In this document: positions 45,799 through 56,246 of the stretch, piece after piece
Layout of the letters: every line of letters begins with the position of its first letter
Numbering within the stretch: position 1 is the stretch's first letter
DNA from: Penium margaritaceum
Lineage: Eukaryota > Streptophyta > Zygnematophyceae > Desmidiales > Peniaceae
Direction of reading: 5' to 3'
Length of the DNA: 64,000 bases
NCBI GenBank assembly: GCA_023375785.1
Contig: SZWC01003923.1
Location: forward strand, 4,460-68,459
Translations under genes and position numbers: made by a program
The notes under the pieces: generated by a model
The model's database searches: none
The model's input: the letters and a program-made list of their open reading frames with translations, nothing else
Told to the model about the DNA's origin: nothing

Positions 45799-46823
45799 AT
45801 GGTAACAGCAGCCCCGCCCTTGGAGAGGCTCGAAGGACGCGCCAACTTCACGTTTTGGAAGATCCGTACTGGCCTCTTTTAGGACGAGAGGGAGTTGTGG
45901 GAGGTGGTGAGCGGGGACGAGCGCGCTCCGCCTCCACAGGGTAGCACGGGGCGACATGTACATGCCGCGATACATGTCGCCTTCCTGAAGGAAGGCGACA
46001 TGTACCGCTTCTTTGGGGCGACCAAGATCCCGCGCGAACAGAGTCTTGCAGCGGTAGTGCAGGCCAAAGATGGCAAAATGTGGCATGCACGCTACGGCCA
46101 CATCGGCATGCGCGCCTTGCAGCAACTTCAAAAAAAGCACATGGTGCGTGACTTACCCACCATCTCTCATTTCGAGCACCAGTTGTGCATCAGCTGTTTG
46201 GAGGGGAAGCAGCATCACGAGGCATTCTCTGGAGCCGCGAAGCGCGCAAAGAAGGTGCCGGAGCTGGTCCACACGGACTTGTGTGGCCCAATGCAGACCC
46301 CGAGCTTTGGAGGCTCTAGGTATTTCTCACCTTCATTGATGATTTTAGCCGTTACACTGCTGTGTACTTCCTTTCCTCCAAGGACAAGTGCTTTAAGAGG
46401 TTCAAGGAATTCAAGGCCATGGTGGAGAACCAAACTGGCAAGAACATCAAGGCGCTTCGCCACGACCGCGGTGGAGAGTACCTGAGCAAGGAGTTCCAGG
46501 ACTACCTCGCAATAGCAGGCATCAAGGCGTAGCGCACCGTGCCATACTCAGCGCAGCAGAACGGCGTAGTAAAACGCGCCAACCGCACCATCCTTGAGTC
46601 GGCACGTTCCATGCTACACCCGGCTCGGCTGACGTATGACTTTTGGGCCAAAGCAGTGAGCACTGCGGAGTACATAAAAAAGCGCTATCCAACAATGGCC
46701 CTGGTGCAGATGACAGTGTGCAAGGCGTGGTTGGCAAGAAGCCAAGCGTGGGTCATCTTTGCGCGTTTGGCAGTTAGGGGCACATGCACGTGCCGAAGGA
46801 GAAGCGACAGAATTGGGACATGA
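45799..46823 (+). pseudogene. Family-2 gag start, protease and integrase (J)
   Basis: The gag N-terminus (A-A-P-P-L-E-R-L-E-G-R-A-N-F-T-F-W) is followed after a palindromic rearrangement by protease/pre-integrase sequence (F-L-K-E-G-D-M-Y-R-F-F). The integrase zinc finger (W-H-A-R-Y-G-H, LCISCLEGKQHHEAF) and the core start (ELVHTDLCGPMQTPSFGG) come next. It is broken several times. Confidence 0.8.
45950..46004. repeat. Palindrome at the gag-protease join of J
   Basis: TACATGTCGCCTTCCT and its inverse form 16-bp arms around two bases (45971-46004). A further copy of GGCGACATGTA lies at 45950-45960. Confidence 0.85.
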
Positions 46824-48870
46824 AGAGCGCACAGATGCTGATGATCGGCTATGATGTGGCAAGCAAGGCGTATTGCCTTTACCAGAGGGATACAAGCCAC
46901 GCCATCATTTCCAGGGATGTCGTTTTCAACGAGAGCAACGTCATCCGCACCAACATTTTTTGTAAGGAGGCAGCAGAAGCAGCAACTGACAAGGCACTGG
47001 GAGCAGATATCCTTCGTGACCAAGTCTCTCCTGATCCTTCCTCCATGGTGACAGTGGGAGAACCAGTCTACTCTCCCATGTTTGATGTAGCAGATACAGC
47101 GGCCTCATTGGCAGAAGCATAGGAAGAAGATGCACTACCATCAATAGGACCAGTTGTGCCAGCAACACCGCACAAGTTGCTTGCTAATGCTCTAGCACTT
47201 GGTCGAAGGTACCCTCTTAGGGTGCGCTACAAGCCTGGTGAGCGCGGGCATTTCAAGATGCTCCAAAACCCAGACTAGATGAATGTCGCATGTGCAGCAT
47301 ACCTTGATGAGCCGATGTTGTACAAGGATGCCATGGCTGCACCAAATGCAGCAGATTGGACAAAAGCTATGCTGTAGGAGATACAGTCGCATGTCGGCAA
47401 CGGCACGTGGGAGCTGAGTGAGCATCCACCTGGACGTAAGGTGATCAAATGCAAGTGGGTGTTCAAGAAGAAGCGAGGAGCAGATGACAACCTGGAAAAG
47501 TACAAGGCAAGGCTGGTCACCAAGGGCTACTCGCAGCAGGAAGGCATCGACTACACAGAAACCTTTGCTCCTGTTGCAAAGTTTGCCTCTGTGCGCACGC
47601 TCCTCTACTATGCAGCAGTAGAGGACTTTGAGGTCCACCACATGGACGTCAAGACTACGTTTTGGAATGGTGACCTAGAGGAAGAAATCTACATACAGCA
47701 GCCAGAGGTATTCGTCATGGATGGCCATGAGCACCTGGTTTGTAAGCTACAGAAGTCCTTGTACGGCCTCAAGCAAGCGTCATGTGCTTGGAACCAAAAG
47801 TTGGATGCGGCGTTGCAATGCATGGGGTTTGAGCGCAATGAGTGTGCCTATAGCGTCTATCGCTGGCACCATGGTCATGAGGTGCTTATTATTATCGTCT
47901 ATGTACATGACATACTCCTCCTTTCCAACACCATGTCTACACTGTAGGAGTTCAAGTAGGCCATACAGCGGCGCCTCTAGATGTCCGATCTCGTGGAGGC
48001 ATCATACTTCCTTGGTATCCATATCACGCGTGACCACAAATCACACTTTCTCTTGCTACAGCAGAGTCACTACATCAAGGATGTTTTGCAGCGGTTTGGC
48101 ATGGCAGAGGCCATCGTCACCCATCGGCATGCCACTGGAGACACGACAGTACTTCGTGAGCTTTTATGGAGAATCAGATGCAGCTGAGAGACAAAAGTAC
48201 CAGAGCGCCATCGGCAGCCTCATGTACCGGATGGTTACAACCAGGCCGGACCTTGCATAGGCTATTAGCGCTGTAAGCCAGTACATGGCTAATCCCGGAC
48301 CTGAGCACCAGAAGGCAGTGAAGCGCATCTTCCGCTATCTTGCTGGAACCATCAACATTGGCATCACATACAACGGCAACGACTACAACATCATTGGTTA
48401 TACAGATGCAGACTGGGCTTAAAACCCTCAGGACCGCAAGTCCATCTTTGGACATGTGTTCCTCATCAATGGTGGGGCCAGCAGCAGGTGCAGCAAGCGG
48501 CAGGTGGTCGTGGCTACCGCAAGCACGGAAGGTGTGTACGTCTCTCTCGACTTTGGAGCCAAGGAAGCAGTTTGGCTTCAGTGTCTCATGGCAGAGATGA
48601 GTGGAAGTATAGCAGTTCCAGTTCTTGTGGGAATTGACATCCACAACGTAATCGCACTTGTCCAAAATCGTAAGCACCATGCACGCACAAAGCACACTAA
48701 CATCGCATATCACTTCATCAGGCACATGGTGCATGAGGGTGCTATCAAGGTGGAGTTTACTCCAACCAAGAAGCAAGTTGCTGATTTTTGTACTAGGACC
48801 CGTGAGAAGCAGTAGTTCTACATGAAGGCATGTGGACTTAGCCAAATCTAACTACGCCAAAGTGGGAGAC
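46824..48870 (+). pseudogene. Family-2 integrase C-end, RT and RNase H (J)
   Basis: Integrase end: S-A-Q-M-L-M-I-G-Y-D-V-A-S-K-A-Y. RT: KCKWVFKKKRGADDNLEKYK, HHMDVKTTFWNGDLEEEIY and V-H-D in the catalytic-box position. RNase H: TINIGITYNGND-like and KHTNIAYHFIRHMV. The region ends at the polypurine tract AAAGTGGGAGAC. It is broken several times. Confidence 0.85.
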
Positions 48871-49603
48871 TGTTGGGAAAGGAACCATCCGGCTCAGTTT
48901 TAGGTCCACACGTGCAAGTTCCACGAAAATACCAGATAACTGCTCCGATTGTCCATCTTATTCATTGGAAAGATCAGGTGGCAAAATGTCTATGGTCCAA
49001 GTTTGAGGCCAATCCAAGGGTGAGATTGGGACATATGAATATTTGAAGTTTTTGGGGTCATCGACCGCCGATATCTGGGAAACCATGGGTGATGGCTCCA
49101 TGCCTTAGCCTGAGAAAAGAAAAAGGCAAGAGGTCTAGGGTCATGACCTGATGGGAGAAATATCCAAAAGGTCCTAGATTCTTGGGTTGCTTTGTCAGAG
49201 TGTGCTGACTAGGAAAAAGGTACCTCTCCTTGCTTTTTAGGTGAGGTGAGATTGTTGTGTGCTAGCCATGGACACATGGTGATTCTCCATTGGATTGTGG
49301 ATTATATGACCACTAGGAGTGTGCCATGAGAGCATTTCCTTGCTCTCTAGGTTGTGTGTGAGTGGTGAGCCTGATTGCTAGGCTGATTTCCTACCTTGTG
49401 TGAGTTTATGGACTCTAGAGTGTGAGCCTTAGCCTTCATGGCTAAGTGGTGTGGCTTGTGAGAGGGCTGACTTGCCCAAGCTCTAGCTCTATATGTACCC
49501 CATCATTTTGAGTGATTCAACAACCATTCTTTAGCAAAAGTGATACCCTTCCAGTCCCACATGCTCCCCGCTCCAAGGCTCCCTCTCTCCTCTAGTTCGA
49601 ACA
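48871..49603 (+). repeat. Family-2 LTR, second of three
   Basis: It is 733 bp. It follows J's polypurine tract and abuts K's integrase sequence with no primer site or gag between. Confidence 0.88.
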
Positions 49604-51956
49604 AGTTCCAGGACTACCTCGCAGCAGTAGGCATCAAGGTACACTGCACCTTGCCATACTTGCCGCAATAAGACAATGTAGCAGAACGCGCCAACCGCAC
49701 TATTGTTGAGTCCACGCTCTCCTTGCTACACGCGACTTGGCTGACCTATGACTTTTGGACAAAAGAAGTGAGCTCTGCGGTGTACATCAAGAACCGTAGT
49801 CCAAGCAAGGGCCTCGAGCAGATGACGCCATACGAGGCGTGGTTCGGCAAGAAGTTGGGTGTGCGTCATCATCGCGTGTTTGGCAGCTTGACGCACATGC
49901 ACGTACCGAAGGAGAAGCGGCATAAATGGGACATTAAGAGTAGACCGATGCTAATGATCATTTATGATGTTGTAAGCAAGGCGTATTGCCTTTACGAGAG
50001 GGATACAAGCCACGTCATCATCTCCAAGGATAATGTTTTCAACGAAAGTAACGTCATCAGCACCAACATGATGTGCAAAGAGGTAGCCAAACCAGCAGCT
50101 GATGAAGTCTCTCATGAATCTTCCTCTATTGTGACAGTGGGAGAACCACTCTATTGTCCCATGTCAGATGCATCACATATAGCCGCCTCATGAACAAAAG
50201 CATAGGAAGAAGATGCACCACCATCAGCAAGGACAGTTGTGCCAGCAGCACTGAGCAAGCTACCTGCTAACACTCTGGTACTTGGTCAAAGGTATCCTCT
50301 CAGGGTGTGCTACAACCCTGGTGAGCGCGGGCATTTCTAGATGTTGCAAAAACCAGATCAGATAAATGTCGCAGTCGCAGCAGATTCAGACCAGCCAACT
50401 TCCTACAAGGAGGCCATGGCTGCACCAGATGCAGCACATTGGGCGCAAGCTTTGCAGCAGGAGATACAGTCGCAGCTCAACAACGGCACGTGGGAGCTGA
50501 CTGAGCGTCCACCTAAACGTAAGGTGATCAAGTGCAAGTGGGTGTTCAAGAAGAAGCGGGGAGCAGATGGCAACCTGGAAAAGTACAAGGCAAAGCTAGT
50601 TGCCAAGGGCTCTTCCCAGAAGGAAGGCATCAATTACACAAAAACCTTTGTCCCTGTTTCCAAGTTTGCCTCCGTGCGTACGCTCCTTTCCTATGCAGTA
50701 GCAGAGGACTTCGAGGTCCATCACATGGACGTCAAGACGACGTTCTTGAACGGTAACCTGGAGGAAGAAATCTACATGGAGCAGCCGGAGGGGTTCGTCA
50801 TGGATGGCCAAGTGCACCTGGTTTGCAAGCTCGAAAGTCACTGTACAGCCTCAAGCAAGCGTAGCGTGCTTGGAACCAGAAGTTGGATTCGGTGTTGTAA
50901 TGCATGGGGTTTAAGCGTAGCGCGTATGACTACAACATCTATTGCTCACAGCATGCTCATGAGGTACTCATCATTATCGTCTATGCGGATGAGATGCTCC
51001 TCCTTTCCAACAACATGTCTGCACTGCAGGATTTCAAAGAGGAAATGCAGGAGCGCTTCTAGATGTCCGATCTCGGGGAGGCATCATACTTCCTCGGTAT
51101 CCAGATCACGCGTGACCACAAATGACACTCTCTCTCTTGCAGCAGAAGAGTCACTACATCAAGGATGTTTTGCAGCGGTTTGGCATGGCAGAGGCCAAAC
51201 CCATCAGCACGCTGCAGGAGACGTAGGAGTACCTTGTGAGCTTTTATGGAGAAGCAGATGCAGCTGAGCGACTAAAGTACTAGAGCGCCGCTGGCAGCCT
51301 CATGAACCTCATGGTTGCAACCAGGCCGGACCGCGCACAGGCTGTTAGCGCTGTGAGCCAGCACATGGCTAATCCCGGACCTGAGCACCAGAAGGCTGTG
51401 AAGCAGATCTTCTACTATCTTGCTGGAACCATCAACATCGGCATCACCTACAATGGCAATAACAACAACATCATCGGCTATACAGACAGAGATTGCGCTT
51501 CAAACCCTGAGGTCCACAAGTCCATCTCTGGACATGTGTTCGTCATGAATGGTGGGGCCATCAGCTGGTGTAGCAAGCAACGGGTGGTGGTGGCTACCTC
51601 AAGCATGGAAGTTGTGTACGTCTCTCTAAGATTTTGAGCCACATAAGCAGTTTGGTTCTAGCGTCTCATGGCAGAGATGAGTGGAAGTGCAGCAGTTTGA
51701 GTTCCAGTGCACGTTGACAACTAGAGCGCAATCACACTCACCAAGAATCCTTAGCACCATGTACGTACCAAGGACACTGACATCGCATATCACTTCACCA
51801 GGCACATGGTGCAAGAGGGTGCTATCAAGGTGGAGTTTATTCCAACCATCAAGCAGGCTGCTGATTTTTGTACCAAGCCAGTGACCCGTGAGAAGCAGTA
51901 GTTTTGCATGAAGGCATGTGGACTCGGCCCACTTTGACTGCGGCAAAATGGGAGAC
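49604..51956 (+). pseudogene. Family-2 integrase, RT and RNase H (K)
   Basis: Integrase: L-T-Y-D-F-W-T-K-E-V, P-Y-E-A-W-F-G-K-K and PMLMIIYDVVSKAYCLYERD. RT (50341-51267): KCKWVFKKKRGADGNLEKYK, VHHMDVKTTFLNGNLEEEIY. RNase H ends before the polypurine tract AAAATGGGAGAC. It is broken many times. Confidence 0.85.
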
Positions 51957-52692
51957 TGTTGGGAAAGGAACCATCCGGCTCAGTTTCAGGTCCACGGGAG
52001 CAAGTTCCAGGAAACTACCACATGCCTGCTCCGATGGTTAATCCGACTTCTTCGTTGGAAGGATCAGGTGGCAAAATGTCTACGGTCCAAGTTTGAGGCC
52101 AATCGAACAGTCGGATTGAAAGATATGAGTATTCGAAGTTTCTAGGGTCATCAACCGCCGATATCTGAGTGACCCTGGGCGATGGCTCAATGCCTTAGCC
52201 TGAGAAAAGAAAAAGGCAAGAGGTCCATGGCCAAGACCTGATGGGAGAAATAGCCAAAAAAGGTCCTAGATTTGTAGGTTGCCTTGTCAGAGTGTGCTGA
52301 CTAGGAAAAAGGTACCTTTCCTTACTTTTTAGGTGAAATGTGATCCTTGTGTGCTAGCCATGGACTCATGGCAATTCTCCATGGGATTGTGGGTTATGTG
52401 ACCACTAGGAGTGTTCAATGAGAGCATTTTCTAGCTTTAGGTTGTGTATGAGTGGTTAGCCTGATTGCTAGGCTGATTTCCTCCCTTGTGTGAGATTATG
52501 GACTCTAGCGTGTGAGCTTGAGTCTCCATGGCTAAGTGGTGTGGCTTTTGAGAGTGCTGACTTGCCCAAGCTCTAGCTTTATATGTATTCCATCGTTTTA
52601 AGTGATTTAATAACCATTTTTAGCACAAGTGATGGCCTTCCAGTCCCACATGCTTGTTGCTCCAAGGCTCCCTCTCTCCTCCACTTCCAACA
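51957..52692 (+). repeat. Family-2 LTR, third of three
   Basis: It is 736 bp, TGTTGG to CCAACA, followed by ACTTG and then family-1 gag of element D. Confidence 0.9.
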
Positions 52693-53070
52693 ACTTGCTG
52701 CATGAGTCCTTCAAACTACAACAGAAAGTCCAAATTCGACTCTCCCTCGCTCATATCATTCGAAATCCGCTTTTGTAGGATGACGAGTCGATGTGCAAGA
52801 GCCGTTGATTGGTGTACATGTGCAAGCTTCTCATTTGCCGCTGATGCATGTGTGATACCTTGGAGGTGGATATGCTATAACTCATGCACTGATGTCACAA
52901 GAATTGCAAGCCCCATGTCATTTTTGTTATTCCACGCTTCATATCTATGATCTGGTTTTTTTAGGTTCAACCTCTTCTTCAAGGAACATCTTCAAGGAGG
53001 CACGTACTCTCATGACAATGTCAAATTGCAATCTTCACAAGGGAAAACAAAACCCTTTGAACTTTGACAT
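52693..53070 (-). pseudogene. Family-1 gag N-terminal part (element D)
   Basis: The start codon complement is at 53068-53070, and sequence matches the gag start at 23821. It is followed on the high side by the repeat-bearing leader (53071-53487). Confidence 0.78.
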
Positions 53071-53487
53071 CCCACCATTGACCTGCTCAAGAGTGAGCAT
53101 CGCGGGTGTCGTCATATTGCTTCCCTGCTTCTCGGCTTCTCTCCTTTACTGAGGCCGATATAGGCTAATGTAGGCTGTTGTCTACTACCGGTTTATAAGG
53201 TGCAGATCCATCACTTACCCGTTAGCCGTTAATCACGTGTAAATAGAGAAGAACACACACTTACAAACCCAGGGTCGTGCCTCCAAGGACAGAGCTTATT
53301 CAGGTAAGGGCCAAAGGGTCGTACCTCCAAGGGCTGAGCTTATCCTTGGCCCTCAATCGCTAAGTACCAGCACCCGCTGTTGGAGCTGATGAAGCAGATG
53401 GAGCAGATGGAGCTGAGGGAGCTGATGCGTGTTGCAAGACAGAGAGGATGAGAGAGTGCGGAGAAGTGTGCCTTACAACTAGTCAGT

Positions 53488-53502
53488 GTAGGCCCATAAC
53501 CC
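53488..53502 (-). other. Family-1 primer-binding site (element D)
   Basis: On minus it is GGGTTATGGGCCTAC, 14 of 15 to the complement of the tRNA-iMet anticodon stem-loop, two bases from the LTR. Confidence 0.78.
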
Positions 53503-53504
53503 TT

Positions 53505-54275
53505 TGTCAACCTGCCTGAGGCGACGATCTAGAAAACGGGTTCCAATTCAATGGTTCCCACTGACCGGTCTTGGTATTGCAACCAACAAATGATATAACC
53601 CTCAAAGCCAAGGTTCCACAGTGAGCATTTCATAGGAATCACTTCCTTGCACCCTGTCCTTAGCACCTGGTCACTTTTGAGCGAGGAGCAAACACCTGGG
53701 GCTTAGACCAACCAATGCTTCTGTAGTGTCTGCCCTTGTTGGACAACTGTATGAGGAGTCTCAAAGGTAAGAACTGTACTCAACGATAGGCAACTGACAA
53801 GTTCTTATAGTTCTAGAGCAAGCCTCTAGCCTAGGCGTGTAGTGGCTCCTATGACGAGCCATTTTGGGGACAATCTAGATTGCATCATTTCCCCTGCCTA
53901 CATGGCGATGCCTGTTATTGCCAAGTGGTGCCAGCCACCAGGAAGGACCTTCGAATGTTCGAAGATGTTTCTTAGAACCTTCTTGTCCCCCTTTTGGTCA
54001 CAAAGAAAATTAGTCACCAGGCTAGGATTTCATCGAGTGACCTCTCGCTCCAGAGACTAACTAGGGAATGTCTGAGCCACAAGGAGTTGTCCTAGGCAGT
54101 GTTTGTTGACTATACTATCCAGATTAGACTAAGGGTACTTGCTCCAAAGGAGCAATGAATGCCTTGTCTATCTGGAGAACACTTAGGAGACTTACTCCAA
54201 GGGAGTAGTGCATGCCTAGTCTGTAATGGGCCTGTCCAAACATCAGACATGGACAAGGAGCATATCAGGTCAACA
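53505..54275 (-). repeat. Family-1 5' LTR (element D)
   Basis: It is 771 bp, TGTCAACC to GGTCAACA, and pairs with 32868-33637 with about 15% difference over the first 100 bases by eye. Confidence 0.9.
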
Positions 54276-54390
54276 ACAAGCCCCTCTTCTCCAAAAGGAG
54301 GCGGGTATGGATCTTTCAAAACCTGAAGTTGGCGCGTCCTTCCAGCCTCTCCAAAGGCTTGGCTGTTGTGACCACACCTTCTACTGCCAT
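54276..54390 (-). pseudogene. Family-2 gag N-terminal part (element C)
   Basis: This continues gag broken at 32867. It matches the gag starts of I (42964) and J. Confidence 0.8.
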
Positions 54391-54921
54391 TTTGAGCTCT
54401 GGTGATGGTCAACGTTGCCCATGGATGGCGGCGCTACCCCTGTTTCTGCTGCTGTTTCTGCCAGAAATCTCTTTAACACAAAATGGACTCCAGATGCCAG
54501 CACACTAAGAATTTAGAAAAACAAAGTTAACCAATGGAAGATTCAGCTCAAAACCTTTCAGATCGACCCATAAAACAAGGTCATCATTAGGGGATTTTGA
54601 AACATATGCCCTCTTGAAAACAGGGTTACTTCTGCTCCTACTCCAACTCGCATGTACGTTTTAAATATGACAAAGAAACGAGAGAGTTATGGTCATCACA
54701 AGGCGACAGTCTTACTCATAGAGAGGAGTGAAGCCATGGCCGACCTCCTTTTGAGCATAACTCTTAATCTGACTGTTGGATCTTCAGGATTGTGAACTCG
54801 TTGGAAAGCTTGTCTTTTGAACCTGAAGATCTTGTGGTTGATTTGCAAATGTGGTGAAGGTTTTACCCTAATTTGTTACTCTCAAAGTGATGGCTTGTGA
54901 TGGCTAAAAATGGCAGAACTT

Positions 54922-54934
54922 GGCTCTGATACCA
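54922..54934 (-). other. Family-2 primer-binding site (element C)
   Basis: On minus TGGTATCAGAGCC, two bases from the LTR at 54937. The leader is 54391-54921. Confidence 0.92.
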
Positions 54935-54936
54935 AA

Positions 54937-55912
54937 TGTTGGGACTTGAGGAGAGAGGGAACCTTGGAGCAGCAAGCATGTGGGAGTGCAAGGGTATCAA
55001 TAGCACTGAAGATTGGTTGTTGAATCAGTCAAAATGATGGAATACATATAGAGTTAGAGCTTGGGCAAGTCAACCCTCTCACCAGCCACACCACTTAGCC
55101 ATTGAGGCTAAGGCTCCTTTTTTTGGGTTTTTAAGATGGTCCATGCTAAAAATCCCTCACACCGGGCTCCCTTCCAAAAGCAGCTACCTTAGTGACAGTT
55201 TGATCCGCTCAGCTTTGGTTCGATTCGACGTCGGCGTGTTCAGCGGCCGAGGTTCCATTCTTGATGGATTTCCCTGAGTCACGTCATTCGGCTCTCGCCA
55301 GCCTCTTCAACTTGCATCACGAGCCATTGGTCATGGTTCAAAGGGAGGCTAAGGCTCACACACAAGAGTCCATATTCTCACAGTAGGGAGGACATTAGCC
55401 TAGCAATCAGGCTGACCACTCACACACGACATCGAGAGCTAGAAAATACTCTTATGGCACACCACTAGTGGTCACATAACCTATAATCCCATGGAGAATC
55501 GCCATGTGAATATGGCTAGCACACAAGGATCTCACCTCACCTAAAAAGTAACCAGAGGTACCCCTTTTCTGGTGAGCATACAGTGACAAGGCAACCCAAG
55601 AATCTAGGACCTTTTTGGATGTTTCTATCAGGTCATGACCATGGACCTCTTGCCTTTTTCTTTTCTTTGGCTAAGGCATGTGGCCATCCCCCATGGTCAC
55701 CCACATATTGGCGGTCGATGGCCCTAGAAACTTTGAAAATTCATATCTCCCAATCCCACCGTTCAATTGGCCTGAAACTTGGACAGTAGATATTTTGCCA
55801 CGCGATCTTTTGAATGGTGAAGTCGCATTGACAATCGTAGCACGCATTTTTTGGTGTCAAAGAACTTGCTCATGTGGACCTCAAACCAAGCTGGATGGCT
55901 CTTTTCCCAACA
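54937..55912 (-). repeat. Family-2 5' LTR with SINE-like insert (element C)
   Basis: It runs TGTTGG to CCCAACA. Without the 228-bp insert and its duplication it is about 735 bp. Confidence 0.88.
55117..55344 (-). mobile_element. SINE-like retroposed insertion
   Basis: A 228-bp insert is flanked by an exact 13-bp duplication GAGGCTAAGGCTC (55104-55116 and 55345-55357). On minus it ends in an A-rich tail (AAAAACCCAAAAAAAG). Long duplication plus A tail is the mark of LINE-machinery retroposition. A GGTTCGATTC box-B-like string lies on the opposite (plus) strand, so its origin from a tRNA is not clear. Confidence 0.7.
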
Positions 55913-56246
55913 AGAGGACCTTGGAAATATTCTAAGATGTCTTTTAGAACCTTCGTGTCCCCCTTTTGGTCATAAAGAAAATTTGTCACCGGGCTAGGAT
56001 TTGACCCTGTGACCTCTTGCTCCAAAGATTAACTCTTGAACATCTATGCCACAAGGAGTTGTCATAGGTAGTGTTTGCTGGCCATACTATCCAGATTAGA
56101 CCAAGGGGACTTGCTCTCAGGAGCAATGCATGCCTTGTCTATCCGGAGAAGAATTAGGGGACTTACTCCAAGGGAGTAGTACATGCCTAGTGCGTCCTGT
56201 GCCTGTCCAAATATCAGTCATGGACAAGGAGCATATCAGGTTAACA
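55913..56246 (-). repeat. Family-1 LTR E, right part
   Basis: This continues 27866-28150 across element C and ends GGTTAACA. It is followed by the polypurine tract and RNase H of region F, so LTR E links B and F. Confidence 0.8.

Larger units (their letters stand above)
44421..52692 (+). mobile_element. Family-2 tandem unit J-K with three LTRs
   Basis: The LTRs are 44421-45151, 48871-49603 and 51957-52692, all plus-oriented. They flank internal regions J (45152-48870) and K (49604-51956). The whole unit is flanked by CCTTG (44416-44420) and ACTTG (52693-52697) in family-1 gag, where ACTTG is the native sequence. K has only the integrase-to-RNase H part. Both are broken many times. Confidence 0.88.
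32868..54275 (-). mobile_element. Ty1/copia family-1 element D, split by elements I and J-K
   Basis: Both LTRs are present (32868-33637, 53505-54275), flanked by ATAAG/ACAAG inside family-2 gag. The internal region is 33638-37484, 44350-44420 and 52693-53504. Gag is interrupted twice: by I (TSD TCAGG) and by J-K (CCTTG/ACTTG). Without inserts it is about 6.2 kb. It is broken many times. Confidence 0.9.
28151..55912 (-). mobile_element. Ty1/copia family-2 element C, split by element D
   Basis: The LTRs are 28151-28855 (3') and 54937-55912 (5', with a SINE-like insert). Coding parts are 28856-32867 and 54276-54390. Gag is interrupted by element D, with the repeat ATAAG/ACAAG at 32863-32867 and 54276-54280. 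Without inserts the element is about 6.1 kb. It is broken many times. Confidence 0.88.
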
